A stretch of 64,000 nt of DNA from Gammaproteobacteria bacterium (GTDB lineage: Bacteria > Pseudomonadota > Gammaproteobacteria > Pseudomonadales > Pseudohongiellaceae). Shown piece by piece: positions 10,638 to 19,976 of the stretch (position 1 is the stretch's first letter; each line of letters starts with the position of its first letter). The DNA is taken from positions 29,083 to 93,082 of the forward strand of contig PALV01000006.1 of the NCBI GenBank assembly GCA_002706685.1, in the 5' to 3' direction. Position numbers and translations under genes: made by a program. Under the pieces are notes generated by a model. It had not been told where the DNA came from. It was given only the letters and a program-made list of their open reading frames with translations, and searched no databases.

Positions 10638-11867
10638 TCAGTTGGCGACTTCGATGCGGATGCCGGCACTGCTCGAGCGCAAAATGGTGCGACCATCGAG
10701 GCGGCGCACCCTGCTTTGAGTTGACCGGTAGGTCTGATCCCCCAGCTCCAGGATGGCGGTTGCCAGCTGTATCGCCTCTTCGGCCGTCTCCTCGTCACCC
10801 AGTTGCCGGTAGGTGCTGCCGAGTGCGAAATAGAAGTCTGGCTCCAGATCATTGCGCCGAATGGCGCGCTGGAAATGGGTCAGTGCCTGCTCAAAGTTCT
10901 CTTGCTCGAACGCAATATTCCCCTGCACGTAGTGAAAGTAGGGATTGCGCTGATTGTAGGCCTGTACTGCGCGCCGATACCGCTCGGCTTCATCCTCATT
11001 GCCCTGCATGGAATAGAATCGCGCCAGGTTGTTGATGACACTGGCGCTGCTGCGGTTTAGTGATGCTGCACGCTGATAGCTGTATTCAGCGAGATCAAAG
11101 GCTTCCTGACGGTTCAGAATACTGCCCAGGGTGTTCCAGGCGATATCCAGTTCCGGGTCAGTGACGATTGCGTAACGGCCATATTGCAGGGCCTGCTGCA
11201 GGTCGTTCTCCAGCAGACTCTCCACTGCCATATTGTTGAAGTACAGCGCCAGCGCCTCTTCATCGCTGACCTGCTGGGCGGTGTCGCGCTGCAGACGAAT
11301 CTGCGGTGTAAAATCGACAATGTAGTGGTCATAGACACCCAGCCGACCCAGTGCATTGACGTGCTCGCTGAGAATCAGAATCTCACCCCGTCGGTCCCAG
11401 ACCGGTCTCACCTGAACTGTCTGATAGTTCACCTGCAGACCAAAGTGCCGCGCCATGGTGATGTAAAGTCCAACCAGTGACAGGCAATTTGCGCGTCGCT
11501 CCTGGAAGGCCTGCGCAGCTGTCAGATTGGCTGCATCATCATACTGGATATTCAGATACTCTGGATCGAACAGCAACTCCTGCAGACGACTGACCAGGTC
11601 CCAGCCCCTAAGCCTCTCGTCTACATGCTCATCGAGATAGGCCTGCAGCGCCGGGTCCATATCCAGCAGCCCCACTTCGGGCACATCCACGGAATGTTCA
11701 CCCAGAATGCGCCGCTCCAGTTGTGGATCGGGTTCGAAATCAGGATTGAGATTGAATACCTGGCAGGCAGCCAATGAGACAGCCAAACCTGCCATGGCAA
11801 CAGATTTCAGGACGCGCCCGGTCAGCGCGGATGGACCTGGTAGTGACAACGATGCTAGCAACTTCAT
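10638..11867 (-). CDS. Lipoprotein with transglutaminase-like domain and TPR repeats
   Basis: About 409 residues. A long N-region, hydrophobic stretch and lipobox LAAC (Cys35) predict an outer- or inner-membrane lipoprotein. Residues about 110-190 look like a transglutaminase-like core with an apparent Cys-His-Asp triad: Cys128 in RRANCLSLVG, His169 in SEHVNALG and Asp185 in HYIVDFTP. From about 200 on there are at least four tetratricopeptide repeats. The start at 11867 follows a GGGGGAG; longer in-frame starts would bury the signal peptide. Its function is unknown; the intact triad suggests a peptidase or amidase activity. It lies downstream of the ETF-QO gene on the same strand. Confidence 0.82.
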   Translation of the reverse strand: MKLLASLSLPGPSALTGRVLKSVAMAGLAVSLAACQVFNLNPDFEPDPQLERRILGEHSVDVPEVGLLDMDPALQAYLDEHVDERLRGWDLVSRLQELLFDPEYLNIQYDDAANLTAAQAFQERRANCLSLVGLYITMARHFGLQVNYQTVQVRPVWDRRGEILILSEHVNALGRLGVYDHYIVDFTPQIRLQRDTAQQVSDEEALALYFNNMAVESLLENDLQQALQYGRYAIVTDPELDIAWNTLGSILNRQEAFDLAEYSYQRAASLNRSSASVINNLARFYSMQGNEDEAERYRRAVQAYNQRNPYFHYVQGNIAFEQENFEQALTHFQRAIRRNDLEPDFYFALGSTYRQLGDEETAEEAIQLATAILELGDQTYRSTQSRVRRLDGRTILRSSSAGIRIEVAN

Positions 11868-12031
11868 TCTCCCCCCGCCTCTCTCCCCAGAGAGCGGGTC
11901 GATGAAAACCGCTCCGGCCATGACGTCCCGCCATGGCCATCCACATAGTCAAGCGATTCTCGACGCTCTGATATCAGACCGTCAATCCTGAAGTTTCATT
12001 CCAGCAAGCCTGGCCCAATTGATGCGATGAC

Positions 12032-13696
12032 CTACATGTTTGGATAGCTTGGACCGCCGCTGCCCTCAGGAACTACCCAGCGGATATTCTGTGCCGGATC
12101 CTTGATGTCACAGGTCTTGCAGTGCACACAGTTCTGCGCGTTGATCTGGAAGCGGCGCGTACCATCGCTTTCCTCCAGAACTTCGTAGACACCGGCTGGG
12201 CAGTAGCGCTGCGCTGGTTCGTCATACAGCGGCAGGTTGTGCTTGATTGGCACTTCCGGATCGATCAGCTGCAAATGGCAGGGCTGATCCTCTACATGGT
12301 TGGTATTCGAGAGAAACACGGAAGACAGCTTGTCGAATGTAATCTGACCATCCGGCTTGGGATACTCGATCTTGCGGCACTGGTCAGCTTTTTTCAGCTG
12401 GGCATAGTCCGGTGTCGTGTCGTGGAAGGTCATCGGAAAATGACCAGCAAAGATATTGTGCTCGATGAAGGTCAGACTGCTGCCAATCCAGAAACCGAAC
12501 TTGTGGAAACCGGCGCTGAAGTTACGGGCCTTGTGCAGTTCGTCGTGCAGACTGGACTTGCGGAAGCGTTCGCCGTATTCAGTCAGGTCCTGACCGGCCG
12601 CAACTTCACCCTGCTTGAGCGATTCCATGATCGATTCGGCGGCCAGCATGCCAGAGCGCAAGGCTGTATGGCTGCCCTTGATTTTGGCAGCGTTAAGGGT
12701 GCCGGCATCACAGCCAATGATCAGACCACCCGGGAAGCTCATCTTGGGCAGCGAATTCAAACCACCCTTGTTGAGGGCTCGTGCGCCGTAGCTGATGCGC
12801 TTGCCGCCTTCCAGGTACTGTTTGATGACAGGGTGAAGCTTGTACTTCTGGAATTCATCATACGGGCTGATGTGCGGATTCTGATATCCGAGGTCGACAA
12901 TAAGACCCACATAAACCTGATTATTTTCAGCGTGATACAGGAAGCCACCACTGGAACCAGCATAGCTGTCTCCGATCATTGGATAGCCGGCGGTGTGCAC
13001 GACCAGCCCTTCCTTGTGTTTTTCCGGCGGGATTTCCCAGACCTCTTTGAGACCTATACCGTAATGCTGTGGATCGCTGTCCTTGTCCAGTTCAAATTTG
13101 GCGATCAACTCTTTGCCCAGGTGTCCCCGGCAGCCTTCTGCGAAAATTGTATACTTGGCGTGGAATTCGAAGCCCGGCTCGAAGGCATCTTTCTTTTCGC
13201 CATTAGCGTCAACGCCCATATCACCCGTGGCGACACCCTTCACCGAACCATCTTCATTGTAGAGAATTTCGGCAGCGGCAAATCCGGGAAACACCTCGGC
13301 GCCCAGCTCCATGGCCTGGTCAGCCAGCCATCGGCAAAGATTGCCCAGTGAAATGATGTAATTGCCGTGATTGCGCATGGGTTTGGGCACAATCATGTCG
13401 GGAAAACGAACGGCTTTCTCTGCTCCGGGCAGATAATATATGTCATCGCCTGTTACGGCGGTATGCAAGGGCGCGCCTTTTTCCTTCCAGTCTGGAAACA
13501 GTTCAGTCAGTGCTGCGGGTTCGAAAACCGCACCTGACAGAATGTGAGCACCGACTTCAGAGCCCTTTTCCAGAACGCAAACCGATATCTCTTTCTCTGC
13601 TTCCTGTGCCAGTTGCAACAACCGGCAGGCAGTCGCCAGACCCGCAGGACCCGCGCCTACGATAACGACATCGACTTCCATAGATTCGCGCTGCAT
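12032..13696 (-). CDS. Electron transfer flavoprotein-ubiquinone oxidoreductase
   Basis: 554 residues; passes electrons from electron transfer flavoprotein (reduced by acyl-CoA dehydrogenases) to ubiquinone. The FAD-binding N-terminus reads VDVVIVGAGPAGLA. The C-terminal ferredoxin-like part carries the 4Fe-4S cysteines, CPAGVYEV followed by NCVHCKTCDIKDP, and ends SGGPSYPNM. Length and both domains match mitochondrial ETFDH and bacterial ETF-QO. The ETF subunit genes are not in the window. It serves the acyl-CoA dehydrogenase at 25.8 kb in principle. Confidence 0.95.
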   Translation of the reverse strand: MQRESMEVDVVIVGAGPAGLATACRLLQLAQEAEKEISVCVLEKGSEVGAHILSGAVFEPAALTELFPDWKEKGAPLHTAVTGDDIYYLPGAEKAVRFPDMIVPKPMRNHGNYIISLGNLCRWLADQAMELGAEVFPGFAAAEILYNEDGSVKGVATGDMGVDANGEKKDAFEPGFEFHAKYTIFAEGCRGHLGKELIAKFELDKDSDPQHYGIGLKEVWEIPPEKHKEGLVVHTAGYPMIGDSYAGSSGGFLYHAENNQVYVGLIVDLGYQNPHISPYDEFQKYKLHPVIKQYLEGGKRISYGARALNKGGLNSLPKMSFPGGLIIGCDAGTLNAAKIKGSHTALRSGMLAAESIMESLKQGEVAAGQDLTEYGERFRKSSLHDELHKARNFSAGFHKFGFWIGSSLTFIEHNIFAGHFPMTFHDTTPDYAQLKKADQCRKIEYPKPDGQITFDKLSSVFLSNTNHVEDQPCHLQLIDPEVPIKHNLPLYDEPAQRYCPAGVYEVLEESDGTRRFQINAQNCVHCKTCDIKDPAQNIRWVVPEGSGGPSYPNM

Positions 13697-13762
13697 AAAC
13701 TCACTCCCCCTGACTTGTGCGGCATTACGCGTGATGGCCCTTACATGGGCAGCGTATTATCC

Positions 13763-14677
13763 TTAATTCAACCCCAAATCGCAAAGGCAGGCCTGCAGCG
13801 CACCATGGATTTCCGGGTATTGAAATGTAAAACCGGCATGTTCGAGCCGTGCCGGCAAAACCTGCTGCCCTTTCAGCAGCAGCTGGTCCCCCATCTCGCC
13901 AAACATCAGCAGTACCATGGCGGGAGGCTGGTGGAACACAGCTGGACGGCGCAGCAGGTCCGACAGCGTATCATTAAACTGACGGTTGCTGACCGGGTGC
14001 GGCGCTGTGACGTTAAATACGCCTGTCTGCTCGTGGTCCTGCAGAACCCATTGCAGCGCGTTTATCAGGTCAGTTCTATGAATCCAGGACAGCATCTGTT
14101 CACCGTGCCCCAGGCGACCACCCAACCAGAATCGATAAAACGGCAACAGACGCGCCAGCATGCCGCCACCAGCTCCCAGTACCACACCAAAGCGCATCAG
14201 GCAGACTCTCACTCCCAGCGACTCCGCTTTGCGGGCTTCATCTTCCCAGCGTTTGCATAGCTCATGCGAGAAACCACTGCCTCCACTGTCTCTTTCAGTC
14301 AGCGGTCGATCACGCTCGGTCCCGTAATACCCCACGGCGGAGGCGTTGATCAGACACTCGGGTTTGTGGTCGAGGCGTTGCAGCAGCTGAATGACCTCTC
14401 GCGTTGTGTCCAGCCTGCTATTCATCAAAACCTTCTTCCGCGCAGCTGTCCAGCGTTTTGCCGCGATACCTTCTCCTGCCAGGTTGATGACAGCGTCAAA
14501 GTGTTCGTCCTGTCCCAGCTCATCGAGGTTGCGAACCAGTTCCGGGCCAGCACCCAGTTTGACTCTGGCAGCCGCATAATCGCGCACCAGAATGGTCAGT
14601 GAGTGGCTCGCGGCAAGCAGTTCACGAACCAGCGCCTGACCTATAAAACCGGTGCCGCCTGTCATCAGAATCCGCAT
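13763..14677 (-). CDS. yfcH: TIGR01777-family NAD(P)-dependent epimerase (YfcH-like)
   Basis: 304 residues of the atypical short-chain dehydrogenase/epimerase family seen in E. coli YfcH. The Rossmann motif is MTGGTGFIGQAL at the N-terminus; INLAGEGIAAKRWT and INASAVGYYG follow, the latter with the active-site Tyr. The C-terminal DUF1731-like part ends LEHAGFTFQYPEIHGAL. Its substrate is not known in any organism I can cite. A GGAGG sits 7 nt before the ATG. Confidence 0.9.
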   Translation of the reverse strand: MRILMTGGTGFIGQALVRELLAASHSLTILVRDYAAARVKLGAGPELVRNLDELGQDEHFDAVINLAGEGIAAKRWTAARKKVLMNSRLDTTREVIQLLQRLDHKPECLINASAVGYYGTERDRPLTERDSGGSGFSHELCKRWEDEARKAESLGVRVCLMRFGVVLGAGGGMLARLLPFYRFWLGGRLGHGEQMLSWIHRTDLINALQWVLQDHEQTGVFNVTAPHPVSNRQFNDTLSDLLRRPAVFHQPPAMVLLMFGEMGDQLLLKGQQVLPARLEHAGFTFQYPEIHGALQACLCDLGLN

Positions 14678-14869
14678 TCAAATTCCTCCATTGCCGCCTC
14701 AGGCAGCTTGCCAGAATTATGCCCACATTATGGCAATTCGCCCCCAGAATCTCACAAATTGTCACAACAGTGCGATGCATTTTTTTGATAATATTCGGAT
14801 TATTCTAAATTACACCCCGTAGATCCGATCCACGACTAACCCGAATAGCCGCATCTTTTTGGAGTATTC

Positions 14870-17032
14870 ATGACGCGCAAGATCATTATCTCGCCTCTAA
14901 TTCGTGCCAGTGCACTCAGTCTGGTTGCATTCAGTCTGGGCGCGCTGGTTAACCTTGCCTACGCCACCGAACAGAATCCAGATCTCGAAGCACAGGACGA
15001 ATCGTCCACCGTTATTTACCCCGCCTCATTTTTTCAGCCCTACAATCCGGTGTCGGTCAACGACATGATAGACCGGATACCCGGTGTCAGCATCAGTGGC
15101 AATTCCGGCGGCCGGGGTCTTGGCAGTGGCGGCGACCTGCTGATTAACGGTCAGCGTCTGGCTGGCAAGGACAATTCTCCGAGAGATCAGCTGAGCCGTA
15201 TTGCGGCACGTGAAGTAGAACGTATTGAAATTATTCGTGGCACCTCTGGCGAACTCGCGGTTCGTGGCTCAGGCCAGGTGGTCAACGTTGTTCTACAGGA
15301 CAGTGGAGCGCGTGCTTCCACCTCCGTGGAGCTTAGTACTGATCGCCAGATTGACGGCTCTCTGCAGCCCGGCGGATCCATTTCACACAGTCGTCAAAGT
15401 GGCGGCCTCAGCGTCATGCTGAGCGCTGCAGCTGACCCGCAGTACTGGCATGAAGAGCGTCTGGAGCGCAGTTTTGCGCCAGACCTGACACCCACCCAGC
15501 TGATGGAAGAAGACAAAGTCCGTGATCGCATGCGTTATCAGACCAGCGCTATCATGGGCTACCAGATGAACCAGCACCGCATGCAGCTCAATGCGCTGTA
15601 CGCCACCGCAGACCACCCCGTCGATGTGGACCGAAGTTATTTTTCCCCAGGCACCAATAATCAACTGACGCGCCTGGAGCGGGAGCAGTTCGATAACGTA
15701 AACAACAACTGGGAAGTCGGTGGCGACTACGAATATACCTTCGACGACGGTTCGCGTGCCCTGCTTCTGTTCATCGTAAACAGCGACACTAATGACTACA
15801 CACGCAATCGATTTGACAACGACTCACCCGGCCAGATTGATGGCGAAGAGCGCAAGACGCTGTTTATCGACTCTGACCGACAGACTCAGGAACGCATTGT
15901 GCAGACAACCTACAACTGGGGTCTGACGGATTCGCAGGACATGCAACTGGGGGTTGAACGGGCACAGACCATTCTCGATTCAGCTCTGCTGATCGGTCGC
16001 GACAGCGGTTCTACGGCGCCATCACCAGAATTCGGGGGCCTGCGCCCGGCACTGGGTGTCTCCAACCTGGGGTCTACCGTCGAAGAAATGCGTTACGAGG
16101 GTTTTGCCGTTCACAACTGGACACTCAATGACCGTATGACGCTGGAAAGCAGTGTTGAGTATGAGACCTCTGAGATATCTCTGTCCGGCAGTGCCAGCAA
16201 CTCGCGCGAGTTCAGTTTTATCAAGCCTTCTGTGGACTATCGTTTCAATATCACTGAGGCACTGCAGCTGCGTGCGACTGTTGGCAAGGAAGTGCAGCAG
16301 CTTAGTTTTGAGAATTTCTCGGCCACTGCCAACACCTCAGACAACGAGCAGGACGCCAATGCTGGCAACCCTGATCTGGTCCCGACCCAGGAGGTTCGCT
16401 ATGAACTGACGCTTGAGTATCGCCTGCCCAATGAAACAGGCGTTGTCAGTTCACGCTTTTTCCTGAGAGACCTGGAAGACCAGATTGGCCGTGTTGACGC
16501 GACCGTGAACCCCAGCTCGCCGATCTCTGCTGCCGGCAATATCGGTGACGCAAAGCGTTGGGGTGTTTATCTCGATGGCAGCACACGGCTGAACATGCTG
16601 GGCCTTCCAGATGCGCTGATTTCCACCAGCCTGTATCTGTTTGACTCGGAAGTGACCGACGCATTGCTTGGCACGACAGAGCGCATCAATGGGCGCGGGC
16701 GTTTTCAGCTGGGATTCCAGCATGATGTTACACGCTGGAATTTCAATTACGGCTTTAATTACGGCATGCCCTTGAATGGCGGCAATCGCAATGTCGACAT
16801 CAGCAGCATTGACTGGTCACACGATCCGACCAGCCTGACCATGTTTGTATCCACCGTGATGTTTGATGATGTAACGTTCCGTCTGGAATCAAACAACACA
16901 CTGGGTGACGAATGGTGTCGTAACCGGGTTCGCTATGATGGTACGACAGCGTCCGGCCAGATCCGCGAACTTGAGGATGCCTGCTGGGTTGCTGGCCAGA
17001 AACTGGCGCTGAAGGTAAGAACAACGTTCTGA
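14870..17032 (+). CDS. TonB-dependent outer-membrane receptor
   Basis: 720 residues. A signal peptide (about 1-33) is followed by a plug domain with VNDMIDRIPGVSISG, GLGSGGDLLINGQR and ERIEIIRGTSGELAVRGSGQ, typical of TonB-dependent receptor plugs. The rest is a beta-barrel rich in alternating aromatic/polar strands and ends in the outer-membrane signature Phe (KVRTTF). Two cysteines near the end (about 685 and 709) may form a disulfide. No TonB, ABC importer or substrate-processing gene adjoins it, so the ligand is unknown. The start has GGAG 6 nt upstream. Confidence 0.9.
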   Translation: MTRKIIISPLIRASALSLVAFSLGALVNLAYATEQNPDLEAQDESSTVIYPASFFQPYNPVSVNDMIDRIPGVSISGNSGGRGLGSGGDLLINGQRLAGKDNSPRDQLSRIAAREVERIEIIRGTSGELAVRGSGQVVNVVLQDSGARASTSVELSTDRQIDGSLQPGGSISHSRQSGGLSVMLSAAADPQYWHEERLERSFAPDLTPTQLMEEDKVRDRMRYQTSAIMGYQMNQHRMQLNALYATADHPVDVDRSYFSPGTNNQLTRLEREQFDNVNNNWEVGGDYEYTFDDGSRALLLFIVNSDTNDYTRNRFDNDSPGQIDGEERKTLFIDSDRQTQERIVQTTYNWGLTDSQDMQLGVERAQTILDSALLIGRDSGSTAPSPEFGGLRPALGVSNLGSTVEEMRYEGFAVHNWTLNDRMTLESSVEYETSEISLSGSASNSREFSFIKPSVDYRFNITEALQLRATVGKEVQQLSFENFSATANTSDNEQDANAGNPDLVPTQEVRYELTLEYRLPNETGVVSSRFFLRDLEDQIGRVDATVNPSSPISAAGNIGDAKRWGVYLDGSTRLNMLGLPDALISTSLYLFDSEVTDALLGTTERINGRGRFQLGFQHDVTRWNFNYGFNYGMPLNGGNRNVDISSIDWSHDPTSLTMFVSTVMFDDVTFRLESNNTLGDEWCRNRVRYDGTTASGQIRELEDACWVAGQKLALKVRTTF

Positions 17033-17040
17033 AGAATGAT

Positions 17041-17069
17041 CCGGTTCTGATCCTGTGGTTCAGAACCGG
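17041..17069 (+). repeat. Inverted repeat between convergent genes, possible terminator
   Basis: CCGGTTCTGA (17041-17050) and TCAGAACCGG (17060-17069) form a perfect 10-bp stem 8 nt after the TonB receptor stop. No T run follows on either strand, so intrinsic termination would be weak. Confidence 0.5.
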
Positions 17070-17123
17070 AGCAAGCAGACGGGCCTTGCGGCGCTGAACT
17101 TCCAGGTGCAGCGCCGACCCGAA

Positions 17124-17855
17124 TCAGGACTCTGGTTTGGAGAAGACGAACATATGCTGCCAGGGCAAAAAGTCCAGCGTATCGTCCCATTCCAGACCAA
17201 ATACACTCATTTCCCGCACGACCTGCTCCACACTCATCTTGTGAAGTGGGCGAATTGGCACCGTGTCGTCTTCCGCGCGATATTCAACCAGAAATATACG
17301 ACCACCCGGGCGCATGGCATCATAAATCACCTGCATCATTTCAAACGGGTGCGAAAACTCATGGTAGGCGTCAACCAGTAGCACAGCATCGACACTATTG
17401 GGTTCCAGGCGCGGGTTGTCCACTTCACCCAGTACCATTTCCACATTATCCAGTCCCGTCTCTGCCTTGCGCTGCTCGATGATGGCCAGCATTTCTGGCT
17501 GAATATCCACAGCGATCACCTTGCCCTGTGGTACCTGCTGTGCCATACGGAAGGAAAAATAGCCGGTGCCTGCGCCAATATCTGCCACCACATCGTCGGG
17601 TTCCAGATTCATATTGGCGACCACTTCATCTGGCATTTCTTCGTGTGTGCGCTGGGTGCGCTCCAGCCAGCCGGCCCCCTGATGCCCCATCACACCGGAA
17701 ATCTCGCGGCCCATGTAGAACTTGCCGATTCCGCCCTGGCTTCGGCCTGGATCGTGCTCATAACCCGGATGTTCCGCTGACTGGGCTGACGCGGCAAGCA
17801 GGCCGGCAGCGATCAGCGCAAACATGCCCATCTGTCGCGCGATTAGTCTCTTCAT
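17124..17855 (-). CDS. Exported class I SAM-dependent methyltransferase-like protein
   Basis: 243 residues. The N-terminus MKRLIARQMGMFALIAAGLLA... ending SAQSA is a clear Sec-type signal peptide. The remainder is a class I methyltransferase fold with motif I VADIGAGTGYFSF (about 90-102), VIAVDIQPEML, and the post-motif segments AVLLVDAYHEFSHP and GRIFLVEYRAED. An export signal is odd because S-adenosylmethionine is not known to be available in the periplasm. The start at 17855 has AGGAG 7 nt upstream. It stands alone between the TonB receptor and a divergent CoA-transferase. Confidence 0.82.
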   Translation of the reverse strand: MKRLIARQMGMFALIAAGLLAASAQSAEHPGYEHDPGRSQGGIGKFYMGREISGVMGHQGAGWLERTQRTHEEMPDEVVANMNLEPDDVVADIGAGTGYFSFRMAQQVPQGKVIAVDIQPEMLAIIEQRKAETGLDNVEMVLGEVDNPRLEPNSVDAVLLVDAYHEFSHPFEMMQVIYDAMRPGGRIFLVEYRAEDDTVPIRPLHKMSVEQVVREMSVFGLEWDDTLDFLPWQHMFVFSKPES

Positions 17856-18032
17856 TAGCAATACTCCTGTGTGAACCGGACCCTGATTGTAATGCAAACA
17901 CCTGACTAACGCAGCCAGGACTCTGAAGAGATACCGCACAGACAGCCATGGACTTGCCATGAAAGTCAGCTGTAAAATCGAGCGCTTGTCTTATGACCAT
18001 TCGAGTCAACCACAGCCGAGGAAGAAGAAATC

Positions 18033-19217
18033 ATGAGCAAGGTGTTGGAAGGTATTCGTGTACTGGACTTTGGTCGCTATATTGCAGGACCCTTTTGTGC
18101 CAGCCTGCTGAGCGATATGGGCGCGGAGGTCATCCGCATTGAGAAAGTTCAGGGCAGCGAGGACCGCTTCCTGTCACCAGTATCAGATGCGGGTGATGGC
18201 GCCCTGTTCATGCAGATGGGCCGCAACAAACTGGGCATGACCCTGAACCCGATGAAACCGGAAGGCCGCGAGATTGTCCGCAAGCTGGTCGTCAGTGCCG
18301 ATGTTGTAGTCGCGAATCTGCCCCCCGATACTCTGCAGGCCATGGGGCTGGATTACGAGAGCCTGAAGGCAGTAAAGCCCGATATCATTCTGACCATGAT
18401 TTCCGCATTCGGTACCGGTGGCCCTTATAGCAACCGGGTAGGGTTTGACGGACTTGGACAGGCCATGTCTGGCGCCATGTATATGTCAGGTACATCTGAT
18501 CAGCCGGTTAAGTCCTATGCGCCATTTATTGACTTTGGAACCGCCAGCCTGAGCGCTGTCGGAACCATGGCAGCCCTGCTAGAGCGACAGAAGACCGGTC
18601 GTGGCCAGGTTGTCGAGGCCTCGCTGTTCAATACCGCCCTGACCATGATGAACGGCACGCTGATCGAACAGGCCATGATCGCACCCGATCGCGTCGCCAC
18701 TCTCAACCGCTCGCAGACCTCCGGACCCGCAGATACCTATCGCACCAGGGACGGCTGGGTGCTGGTGCAGTCGGTAGGCGGGCCATTGTTTGAACGCTGG
18801 GTCGAACTGATGGGCGAACCGCACTGGCTGGAGGATCCCCGTTTCAAGGACGACATCAGCCGTGGCAACAATGGAGAGGTGATCAGCGAACGGCTGGCAG
18901 CCTGGTGCGCTGAACGCACATCGGCCGAAGTACTGGAGACCATGGAAAAGGCGCGTATTCCTGCCGGGCCTGTAATGTCACCCCAGCAGGTACTGGACGA
19001 CCCGCATGTTGCCGCAAGGCAGATGTTTGAGAAACTGAGCTATCCGGGTGCCGATAAGCCTGCGCCAGTCATGAAGACGCCGTTCAGCCTCTCCGCGACG
19101 CCCCCGTCGGTGGAACGCCGCGCACCGACGCTGGGGGAGCATACTGATCAGATCATGGCCTCACTGGGTTATGATGCTGCCCAGATTGACGAGCTTCGAG
19201 GTAAACGGGTTATCTGA
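18033..19217 (+). CDS. Family III CoA-transferase (CaiB/BaiF type)
   Basis: 394 residues, opening VLEGIRVLDFGRYIAGPF, with the family segment AEVIRIEKVQGSEDR and the catalytic-Asp region YAPFIDFGTASLSAVG near residue 170. These enzymes move CoA between carboxylic acids, for example in carnitine or oxalate metabolism; the substrates here are unknown. GAGGAAG precedes the ATG. It is one of two such genes in the window (see 33108-34295). Confidence 0.92.
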   Translation: MSKVLEGIRVLDFGRYIAGPFCASLLSDMGAEVIRIEKVQGSEDRFLSPVSDAGDGALFMQMGRNKLGMTLNPMKPEGREIVRKLVVSADVVVANLPPDTLQAMGLDYESLKAVKPDIILTMISAFGTGGPYSNRVGFDGLGQAMSGAMYMSGTSDQPVKSYAPFIDFGTASLSAVGTMAALLERQKTGRGQVVEASLFNTALTMMNGTLIEQAMIAPDRVATLNRSQTSGPADTYRTRDGWVLVQSVGGPLFERWVELMGEPHWLEDPRFKDDISRGNNGEVISERLAAWCAERTSAEVLETMEKARIPAGPVMSPQQVLDDPHVAARQMFEKLSYPGADKPAPVMKTPFSLSATPPSVERRAPTLGEHTDQIMASLGYDAAQIDELRGKRVI

Positions 19218-19238
19218 TCAAACAGACATTCGTCGCCG

Positions 19239-19976
19239 TCACTTGAAGTCGAAACCCTGCTCGGCCAGAAATCCTCGCATATGCGGTCTGGATTTTTCGC
19301 TGAGCAGTGTTGAAACCTGCTCACTCCAGCAAATGCCATGACCGCCACCCGTGCGGTTACGATAATACTCGCGAACCGCCTCGTCATAATCCTCAATGAG
19401 CGCCGCGTCCTCACTGTCGTCGTAGGTATCCTGCTTGAGGATCACTGGCAGAGGCAGACGGGGCTTGGTTTCAGGATCCTGATCCGGATACCCGAGACAC
19501 AGGCCAAAAACCGGATACACTCCGCGTGGCAGTTTCAGCAGGTCCGACACCTGACGTGGGTTGTTACGTAAACCACCGATATAACAGATGCCCAGCCCTT
19601 CCGATTCAGCGGCTACCACAACATTCTGTGCGAACAGGGCAGCATCAACCGTTGCGATGATAAATTGCTCCGTATATTCGCCCGAGAATGGCTTCTGGTA
19701 CTTTTCACAGCATTTGCCGGCGCGACGCAGGTCGGCACAGAACACCAGGAACTCTGCCGCCGCAGCGACATAAGGCTGGTTGCCGGCGTAACCGGCCAGA
19801 GCCTGACGGCTTTCCTGACTGGTGACGCGAATGATGGTGGCACCCTGCAGGAAGCTTGATGTTGCCGCGCACTGCCCGGCCGTTATGATCTGCTCAAGCA
19901 GGCCATCGGCCAAAGGCTGATCTTTGAATTTTCGTATGCTGCGATGCGCCTGCAGCAATTCCATGGTTGCATTCAT
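19239..19976 (-). CDS. FMN-dependent nitroreductase, NfsA type
   Basis: 245 residues of the nitroreductase superfamily, closest in layout to oxygen-insensitive NADPH nitroreductase NfsA. Seen: AHRSIRKFKDQPL (FMN phosphate contact), SFLQGATIIRVT, GLGICYIGGLRNNP, and the C-terminus ending in LAEQGFDFK. The ATG overlaps the TGA of the upstream serine hydrolase in an ATGA junction, implying translational coupling. Physiological substrates of NfsA-type enzymes are mostly quinones and nitroaromatics, so the role is broad. Confidence 0.9.
   Translation of the reverse strand: MNATMELLQAHRSIRKFKDQPLADGLLEQIITAGQCAATSSFLQGATIIRVTSQESRQALAGYAGNQPYVAAAAEFLVFCADLRRAGKCCEKYQKPFSGEYTEQFIIATVDAALFAQNVVVAAESEGLGICYIGGLRNNPRQVSDLLKLPRGVYPVFGLCLGYPDQDPETKPRLPLPVILKQDTYDDSEDAALIEDYDEAVREYYRNRTGGGHGICWSEQVSTLLSEKSRPHMRGFLAEQGFDFK

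Noticed and set aside
12122..13351. 409-codon open frame antisense to the ETF-QO gene
   Set aside because: It is a GC-phase shadow: no family motif in its translation, while the minus-strand frame has complete FAD and 4Fe-4S motifs.
14787..14805. Fur box upstream of the TonB receptor
   Set aside because: Only about 10 of 19 positions match the consensus, in an AT-rich promoter where such matches arise by chance.
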